Positions 58,804-64,000 of a DNA stretch of 64,000 nucleotides are shown piece by piece. The stretch is from contig CAVKYO010000006.1 in the NCBI GenBank assembly GCA_963660495.1, forward strand, positions 1 through 64,000, written 5' to 3'. Position numbers and translations under genes: made by a program. Position 1 is the first letter of the stretch. Each line of letters opens with the position of its first letter. The stretch comes from CAG-877 sp963660495. GTDB lineage: Bacteria; Bacillota_I; Bacilli_A; RF39; UBA660. The notes beneath the pieces were generated by a model. That model ran no database searches and had not been told where the DNA came from. It was given only the letters and a program-made list of their open reading frames with translations.

Positions 58804-59758
58804 TTTCCAACGTCTCCTCTTTACTATTATATTCTAATAAGAACTGATCTAAGTCATTCATTAATTCCATAGCCTCATCAAATGTCTTTAACTTAACACC
58901 AGAAGCTTGTTTATGTCCACCACCATGATACTTCTCAGCTATATGATTTATTCCTGGACCACGGGACCTAATAGAAACTCTAATCTGATCATTTTTTAAA
59001 TCCTCAGTAATAGTAGCCCAAACCAAAACTTCATTGATAAAGTTAAAATTATTAACTAAGTTACCAGCAGAAGCACTATCAACACCAAACTTATTAATAA
59101 TTTCATCTGTTATCTTAATATATCCCAGTTTATTTTCTGTAACAGTCATATTAAGTGATATATATCCTTCTAATCTAACCTCATTCAAAGGTCTAGAATA
59201 AAGTTGTTGATACAAAGGAGAAATGTCAAATTTATATTCATCTAAATATTCAGAAACTAAATTAAATGTTTCTGCTGTACAACTACTAAATAAGAAACGA
59301 TTAGAATCAGATACAAGTCCCATAAATAATACTTCAGCAATCTCTTTATTGCATTTTAATCCCGTATTTTTTATTAATTTCATAATAACTTCACAAGCAG
59401 ATGTTGCTGTATCTTCAATTAATTCTAAATCACAGAACTTTTCAATAAAAGGATGATGATCAATTTTAATAGTGTAATCAAAATCATCTACATTAGGTCC
59501 ATCAACACGTCTTCTATCAGGTGTATCAGTAACTATAAGTAAAGCATTATTAAATTTTTCCAACTTATCTAACTTTCCTAAAAAAGTAAACTTTGCACTA
59601 CCAGTACCAACTGCAAATACCTTCTTATCTGGAAAAGTAAGCTTAATTGAATCCCTTAAAGCTATTTGACTAGCCATAGCATCAGGATCAACACCTATAT
59701 GTCTAGCAATTACAATTGTATTATATTTTTTTATTTCCTTAAATATTTTCTTATACAT
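58793..59758 (-). CDS. nrnA: DHH-family oligoribonuclease/pAp phosphatase (NrnA-like)
   Basis: This 321-residue protein is a DHH/DHHA1 phosphoesterase. Motifs are ARHIGVDPDAMASQIAL (motif I), LLIVTDTPDRRRVDG, KIDHHPFIEKF (DHH), and the C-terminal GGGHKQASGVKL of DHHA1. NrnA degrades nano-RNAs and converts pAp to AMP. It lies between ackA and engB with short gaps, in one operon. The start follows AGGAAATG. Confidence 0.9.
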   Translation of the reverse strand: MYKKIFKEIKKYNTIVIARHIGVDPDAMASQIALRDSIKLTFPDKKVFAVGTGSAKFTFLGKLDKLEKFNNALLIVTDTPDRRRVDGPNVDDFDYTIKIDHHPFIEKFCDLELIEDTATSACEVIMKLIKNTGLKCNKEIAEVLFMGLVSDSNRFLFSSCTAETFNLVSEYLDEYKFDISPLYQQLYSRPLNEVRLEGYISLNMTVTENKLGYIKITDEIINKFGVDSASAGNLVNNFNFINEVLVWATITEDLKNDQIRVSIRSRGPGINHIAEKYHGGGHKQASGVKLKTFDEAMELMNDLDQFLLEYNSKEETLENGD

Positions 59759-59768
59759 TACACATTTC

Positions 59769-60953
59769 CTATCTATTAATTAAATTATAAGTATCTTTAG
59801 CGATAACAGTCTCCTCATCAACAGGAACAACATATACCAAAACTTTAGATTTCTTACTACTAATCTTTTCTATAGAATTACCAAGCTCTACTATATTACT
59901 ATCAATTTCTACTCCTAAACAAGATAATCTATTGCAAATATCCTTAAGTATATCAAAATTATTAACTAAAACATCAGAAGTAAAAGTAATAATATCAACA
60001 CCATTTAACAAAACATAATATTGTGCTATATAATCAACTATTCTTCTAATAAACTTATCTATCGCAACACTTGCTTTATGATTAGAAGAATTACTTTCCC
60101 TAACAATATCATTTATATTATCAGATATCTCACTCATTCCAAATAATCCAGATTTATTATTCAAGTCATCTATAACTTCAGAAGCATTTTTACCTTCACG
60201 TTCCATTATATATGGAATTATAGAAGTATCAACATCACCAGATTTAGTACTCATTATTAAACCAGATAAAGGAGTAAATCCCATTGAGTTATCAACACAT
60301 TTACCATTCTTAATAGCAGAAATAGAGCCAGTTGCATCATTAATACGACAACTTATTAATTTATACTCATCACTACCAACAATCTTTTTAACTTCTTTAG
60401 AAACATATTTATGGCTTATAGCATGAAATCCATATTTTCTTAAACCATATTCACTATACCAAGAATAAGGAACAGGATATAAATAATTACTTTCTTCCAT
60501 ATCACTAGCAAAAGAAGTATCAAAAAAAGCTACCTGCATAGTATCTGGCATTACCTTTTTAAAAGCTTTAATAGTACTAACACTACTACCATCATACATT
60601 GGAAATTCATCTTTTAACACTTCCAACTTCTCCATTACATTTTCACCAAGTAAAACACCATTATCAAACAAATCCCTACCATGAATTACTTTATGACCAA
60701 TGGCACTTATCTCAAATGAAGACTTAATAATATCCAAACTAATTAATTTATCTAATAAAATATTCGCAACATCTAAAAAAGAAGTACATTCTATTTCTTG
60801 TACAAATTTATCCTCTTTATATATAATTGAACAAGTACTACCTTCCATACCTATTCTTTCAAACAAACCCTTAGCAAATACAGAATTACTATCTATATCA
60901 AATAAACAAAATTTTAAATAATCATTAACGGCATTAATAGATAGAATTTTCAT
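59769..60953 (-). CDS. Acetate kinase homologue with degenerate active site
   Basis: This 394-residue protein has the length and overall fold sequence of AckA (YGFHAISHKYVS, NGKCVDNSMGFTPLSGLIM, VVPVDEETVIAKDTY). Many catalytic motifs are altered. N-GSSSLK reads NAVNDYLK. HRVVHGG reads HKVIHGR (Arg91 to Lys). APLHNP reads FPMYDG (His123 lost). HLGNG reads RINDA. GTRSGD reads STKSGD (Arg241 to Lys). GGIGEN reads SDVLVN. Acetyl-phosphate synthesis is therefore doubtful, and it may be a pseudoenzyme kept for another role. It is first in an operon with nrnA and engB. The locus order is as in B. subtilis. Confidence 0.85.
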   Translation of the reverse strand: MKILSINAVNDYLKFCLFDIDSNSVFAKGLFERIGMEGSTCSIIYKEDKFVQEIECTSFLDVANILLDKLISLDIIKSSFEISAIGHKVIHGRDLFDNGVLLGENVMEKLEVLKDEFPMYDGSSVSTIKAFKKVMPDTMQVAFFDTSFASDMEESNYLYPVPYSWYSEYGLRKYGFHAISHKYVSKEVKKIVGSDEYKLISCRINDATGSISAIKNGKCVDNSMGFTPLSGLIMSTKSGDVDTSIIPYIMEREGKNASEVIDDLNNKSGLFGMSEISDNINDIVRESNSSNHKASVAIDKFIRRIVDYIAQYYVLLNGVDIITFTSDVLVNNFDILKDICNRLSCLGVEIDSNIVELGNSIEKISSKKSKVLVYVVPVDEETVIAKDTYNLINR

Positions 60954-61017
60954 AATAAGTCCCTCATTTCTAAATCTATTAATATTATACTACAGCATAT
61001 CAAAAATTACAAAACAA

Positions 61018-61048
61018 AAGATAGACTAGAAAAAGCCTATCTTTTAAG
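61018..61048 (-). terminator. Terminator of the SASP gene
   Basis: On the minus strand, AAAAGATAG / CTATCTTTT with a loop of about 12 bases lies 17 bp after the stop. Confidence 0.75.
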
Positions 61049-61064
61049 CTATAAATTATTTAAC

Positions 61065-61280
61065 TTATTTATTTGTATTATAGCTTCCAGAAACTTGATT
61101 TAAACCGTTTTGTACTAAACGTCTAGTAATTTCACCACCAACTGAACCATTTGCACGGCTAGTAGCATCAGCACCTAAGTTTACACCAAATTCATTAGCT
61201 ATTTCATATTTCATTTTATCAATAGCTTGTTTAGCACCTGGAACTCTCATTTTCATAGAAGAATTCTTTGTATTATTCAT
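61065..61280 (-). CDS. sspA: Alpha/beta-type small acid-soluble spore protein
   Basis: This 71-residue SASP coats and protects DNA in the dormant spore. It shows PGAKQAIDKMKYEIANEFGVNLG (with the GPR protease site around YEIA) and ATSRANGSVGGEITRRLVQNGLNQVSG. It is made in the forespore under SigG. GGAGGTG precedes the ATG, and a SigG-like promoter lies upstream. Its place beside thiI is the same as that of sspA in B. subtilis, hence the symbol. Confidence 0.95.
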   Translation of the reverse strand: MNNTKNSSMKMRVPGAKQAIDKMKYEIANEFGVNLGADATSRANGSVGGEITRRLVQNGLNQVSGSYNTNK

Positions 61281-61299
61281 TGTTTCACCTCCTATACAC

Positions 61300-61331
61300 T
61301 AATAGGTTGTGAACTTTTTCACAAATAATAC
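61300..61331 (-). promoter_or_regulatory. Candidate SigG promoter of the SASP gene, with dyad in the spacer
   Basis: On the minus strand: GTATTAT (-35-like), 18 bp, then CCTATTA (5 of 6 defined bases of CATnnTA). The whole spacer is the palindrome TTGTGAA-N4-TTCACAA (61307-61324). The assignment rests on consensus and gene type. Confidence 0.4.
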
Positions 61332-61349
61332 GTAATTTTTTTTGGTAAA

Positions 61350-62537
61350 TTATAACAATTTTTCAAACTCTTCTTCAACTTTATCAAAAACTTTAATAGT
61401 TGTTATAGTATCAACTGCTTCATTAATCATATTTTCATAATCAAACTTAGTCTCTTCTTTTATAGAAACATCTATTCTAGGATTAATAACAGGATGAGCT
61501 GGTACAAAAACAGTACAACAGTCTTCATATGGTAAAATACTAGTTTCATATGTATCTATTTTTTTAGCAATATCAATTATTTCTAATTTATCCAAACAAG
61601 CAACTGGTCTAATAACAGGAACATTAGTAACACTATTAATAACAGCCATACTCGTTAATGTTTGACTAGCGACTTGTCCAACACTTTCCCCATTAATTAT
61701 TACATAGCCATTATGACTCTTAACAATTCTTTCCATAATACGATACATCATTCTACGCATAATAGTAATACAATAATCAGCTCTACAATTTTTATAAATT
61801 GCTTCTTGAATAGGCGTAAAATTAACAATATGTAAATTAATATAATTAGTATAATTACTAAGTTTTTTAGTAAGAGAAATAACTTTATTTCTAGCTTCCA
61901 AACTAGTATGAGGAATAGCCTCAAAATAAACAGCTTCTAATTTTATACCTCTCTTCATTGCTAAATATCCCGCAACAGGAGAATCTATTCCTCCAGATAA
62001 CATTAACATACCTTTAGGTTGCGTACCAACTGGATATCCACCAGCACCAGAGTAACTATTTAAATAAATATAAGAATTTTTTTCTCTAATTTCAACTTGA
62101 ACTAAAACTTCAGGATTATGAACATCTACTTTAATATCATCTATATTTTTAAGAATTACTCCACCCAATTTTTTACTAAATTCCACACTATCTAAAGGAA
62201 AAGCTTTAAAACTTCTCTTAGTTTCCACTTTAAAACTAGAAAATGACATATCTTTTAAAATATCCACAGCTTTATTACAAATATCCTCAGTATTAGTATC
62301 AACAATATAAGCAATATGATACATATGAATACCAAAGATACCATCAATACATTTTTTTATATCATCAAGTTCACTATCTTTAAATTCAATATACATTCTA
62401 GCTCTATCTTTACTTATTTTAACATCATATTTACTTAACTTATTTCTAACATTATTATACAAAGTATTTATAAAGAAATTTCTATTTCCTTTTTTAGTAC
62501 TAAGTTCACCATATTTAATTAATATAACTCTCTCCAT
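61350..62537 (-). CDS. thiI: tRNA 4-thiouridine synthase ThiI
   Basis: This 395-residue protein makes s4U in tRNA and can serve thiamine synthesis. It has an N-terminal ferredoxin-like domain and THUMP domain (1-165) and a PP-loop ATPase with MLMLSGGIDSPVAGYLAMKRG and VIINGESVGQVASQT. No rhodanese domain is fused, as in B. subtilis. In Bacilli a cysteine desulfurase (nifZ) usually sits between ezrA and thiI; it is missing here, so sulfur may come from SufS. The start follows GGTGATG. Confidence 0.95.
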   Translation of the reverse strand: MERVILIKYGELSTKKGNRNFFINTLYNNVRNKLSKYDVKISKDRARMYIEFKDSELDDIKKCIDGIFGIHMYHIAYIVDTNTEDICNKAVDILKDMSFSSFKVETKRSFKAFPLDSVEFSKKLGGVILKNIDDIKVDVHNPEVLVQVEIREKNSYIYLNSYSGAGGYPVGTQPKGMLMLSGGIDSPVAGYLAMKRGIKLEAVYFEAIPHTSLEARNKVISLTKKLSNYTNYINLHIVNFTPIQEAIYKNCRADYCITIMRRMMYRIMERIVKSHNGYVIINGESVGQVASQTLTSMAVINSVTNVPVIRPVACLDKLEIIDIAKKIDTYETSILPYEDCCTVFVPAHPVINPRIDVSIKEETKFDYENMINEAVDTITTIKVFDKVEEEFEKLL

Positions 62538-62575
62538 TTACATCACCAGCGCTATTTTATCACAGAAAGACATAA

Positions 62576-62606
62576 AAAAACAAGAACAAAAGTCCTTGTT
62601 AATAAC
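62576..62606 (-). terminator. Terminator of ezrA
   Basis: On the minus strand, AACAAGGAC / GTTCTTGTT with a TTTT loop is followed by TTTTT. Confidence 0.8.
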
Positions 62607-64000
62607 CTTCACTATTAAATAGCTTTTTAGATATTTCATTATCTATTAAAGAAATAGTTCTAATCGCTATATCCAATGACTTTTTATAATCACCCATAAA
62701 GAATTTATCTCTAGCATCATTAAGTCCAGCATCTACTTCTTCATAATCACGATATCTATTTCCATATACAATAGCAATCTCCGCACATTGTGCCATTCTA
62801 ATCATTTCATTGGTAGTATTATATAGTTTTAAAACTAAATCTCTTGCTGTATCAACTCTTGTATTTAAAGTTTTAATAACAATAGGTTTTTTCTCTAATT
62901 CTTTAATAACTTCATATATTGCCTCATTTGCTTCTGATAATTGTACAAAATAATTATCTGTAATAACTGGCAATTTATAAGTTCTCATTCTATATTTACA
63001 TTGTTTTAAGAATTCTTGAATTTCATTTAATTGCTCTCTGGCTCTAACTTCATCATCATACATATTACCAAGTGATTTTAAAGACTTATCCAACTCCTCT
63101 TCCATATTTTTTAAACGTACAGTTAAATCTTCTATCTCTTTATTTAACATAGTATAAGGTGTAGAATTAGCTTCTACTTTAGCAATTAATTTCTTATAAT
63201 CATCATTAATTACAACTAAACTCTTATTAACTTTATGAATTATATCAACATCTTCATCATTTAAATCATATAAGTTTTTAATATCATCAAGTTGTAAATA
63301 CACATCATTTACTAATTTATTAGTCTTTTCAATCTTCTTAGAAAAATCATTTTCAATCTCCTCATATACTTTTCTAGCTAATCTCTCTTTTTCAAAATCA
63401 ATAAATAATGAGTCTAAGTATTCTAACATAGTCTTTAAATCAAACATACATCCTTCAAGATTTAAAACATTTACTTTATCTAAAACACCTTCTACATTCT
63501 TATTAATTTCATCTAAATTATAGTCAATATTTAAATAATCTAATGGAAATCCTTGACTAATTAATTCATCATAATTATCTTTAACTTCTTTTACTCTTTT
63601 TGGAATAATTTGATTAGCCATTAGTAAAACATCTGGAACTTCTTTGACTATAATATCGATATGTTCTATCATAGTATCCAATGCTTTAACAACATGAACA
63701 ACTTCTGCATAATCATTATCTTCCATTACTTTTTCAAAGTCCAAAAATCTTCTTTCAATATTCTCTAGCTGCAAAGTAATAGGTTCTTGCATTTGTTCAT
63801 ATAATTGTTTATGATCTTGAAATTCTTTATTAAGAACTCTATATTTTGTTTTTAATTTTGTAACTATAGCCCTATATTTTTCTTCACTCAAAGTAATATC
63901 TTTAATTTCTTCTAATAAATTATCAGCAGCTTCTCTAACTTTATAGATTTCCATTTCTATTTTAGCCATAGAATAACTGCAAGACTTATAGTCTCTTTTA
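62599..64000 (-). CDS. ezrA: Septation ring formation regulator EzrA (5' end beyond the window)
   Basis: This is the C-terminal part (about 465 residues) of EzrA, a membrane-anchored spectrin-like regulator of FtsZ rings. It is coiled coil throughout, and its end IAIVYGNRYRDYEEVDAGLNDARDKFFMGDYKKSLDIA matches the B. subtilis C-terminus. The frame stays open to the window edge, and the usual N-terminal membrane helix (about 100 residues more) is not yet reached. The ATG at 63969 has no ribosome binding site and is internal. ezrA-thiI-sspA is a conserved order. Confidence 0.9.
   Translation of the reverse strand, partial: KRDYKSCSYSMAKIEMEIYKVREAADNLLEEIKDITLSEEKYRAIVTKLKTKYRVLNKEFQDHKQLYEQMQEPITLQLENIERRFLDFEKVMEDNDYAEVVHVVKALDTMIEHIDIIVKEVPDVLLMANQIIPKRVKEVKDNYDELISQGFPLDYLNIDYNLDEINKNVEGVLDKVNVLNLEGCMFDLKTMLEYLDSLFIDFEKERLARKVYEEIENDFSKKIEKTNKLVNDVYLQLDDIKNLYDLNDEDVDIIHKVNKSLVVINDDYKKLIAKVEANSTPYTMLNKEIEDLTVRLKNMEEELDKSLKSLGNMYDDEVRAREQLNEIQEFLKQCKYRMRTYKLPVITDNYFVQLSEANEAIYEVIKELEKKPIVIKTLNTRVDTARDLVLKLYNTTNEMIRMAQCAEIAIVYGNRYRDYEEVDAGLNDARDKFFMGDYKKSLDIAIRTISLIDNEISKKLFNSEGY

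Noticed and set aside
1..64000. Mollicute-type code with TGA as tryptophan
   Set aside because: TGA ends several genes, and conserved Trp positions (for example in SpoIVA and PBP1A) are TGG.
1..64000. tRNA genes, T-boxes and metabolite riboswitches
   Set aside because: I looked in the gaps between genes and saw no cloverleaf, T-box core or known aptamer motif; apart from rnpB the gaps hold promoters, terminators and the MITE.

Overview
The window looks like a chromosome segment of a spore-forming, very AT-rich, low-GC Gram-positive bacterium of the Bacilli type. The standard stop set is in use: TGA terminates genes and Trp is TGG. Gene order in several blocks matches the Bacillus subtilis backbone: ezrA-thiI-sspA-...-ackA, rodZ-pgsA-recA-rny, gpsB-rnpB, recU-ponA, dnaD-nth, ylxM-ftsY, and der-...-spoIVA near hup. 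Divergent proteins, small genes and a reduced Suf set suggest an uncultured gut-type lineage; that placement is inference. Sporulation genes are scattered through the window: an alpha/beta SASP, SpoVIF, a CotD-like coat protein, two tiny YjcZ-type membrane peptides and SpoIVA.

Layout. 0-11 kb holds cell-wall and surface functions: a truncated D,D-carboxypeptidase, a TetR regulator, an acyltransferase, a CoA-transferase, a SMUG2-like glycosylase, a VanY-type carboxypeptidase, and a sortase overlapping the gene of its likely thioester-adhesin substrate. It ends with pyrimidine-nucleoside phosphorylase and a GNAT enzyme. 11-16.6 kb is an SSB and a complete suf operon (sufC-sufD-sufS-sufU-X-sufB) with a short SufD and one unrecognised gene. 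16.7-29 kb has mostly small or membrane proteins, HIT, PrsA, RecX, RpoZ, an ATP-grasp protein, a protein made of eleven 30-residue repeats, Ffh and an Lgt-like protein. 29-42 kb is housekeeping: a HerA/DUF87 ATPase, YlxM-FtsY, RNase J, RNase Y, MurE, RecA, PgsA, RodZ, RNase P RNA and GpsB. 42-52 kb carries RecU-PBP1A, Nth, DnaD, CCA transferase, HU, Der and SpoVIF. 58-64 kb carries EngB, NrnA, a degenerate acetate kinase, the SASP, ThiI and EzrA (cut by the window edge).

Main discovery. At 53.4-57.1 kb a 3.63-kb element with a large serine recombinase sits inside spoIVA, the gene for the ATPase that forms the basement layer of the spore coat. Both boundaries share only CTGG. Joining the flanks at CTGG restores an uninterrupted, in-frame 491-codon spoIVA (the B. 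subtilis protein has 492 residues). Joining the element ends gives an attP whose 9-bp inverted repeats lie exactly 13 bp either side of CTGG. The interruption is therefore precise and reversible in principle, like the skin element in sigK. Because the host keeps other spore genes, a developmentally excised intervening element is a serious possibility; recent inactivation of sporulation is the alternative.

Other points of note: a 177-bp MITE-like element with 8-bp target duplication exactly on the ponA stop codon; an acetate kinase at its syntenic position that has lost most catalytic motifs; a 27-bp perfect dyad inside rhuM; candidate SigG and SigK promoters; a duplicated promoter cassette; and a homopolymer frameshift in a zinc-ribbon membrane protein.
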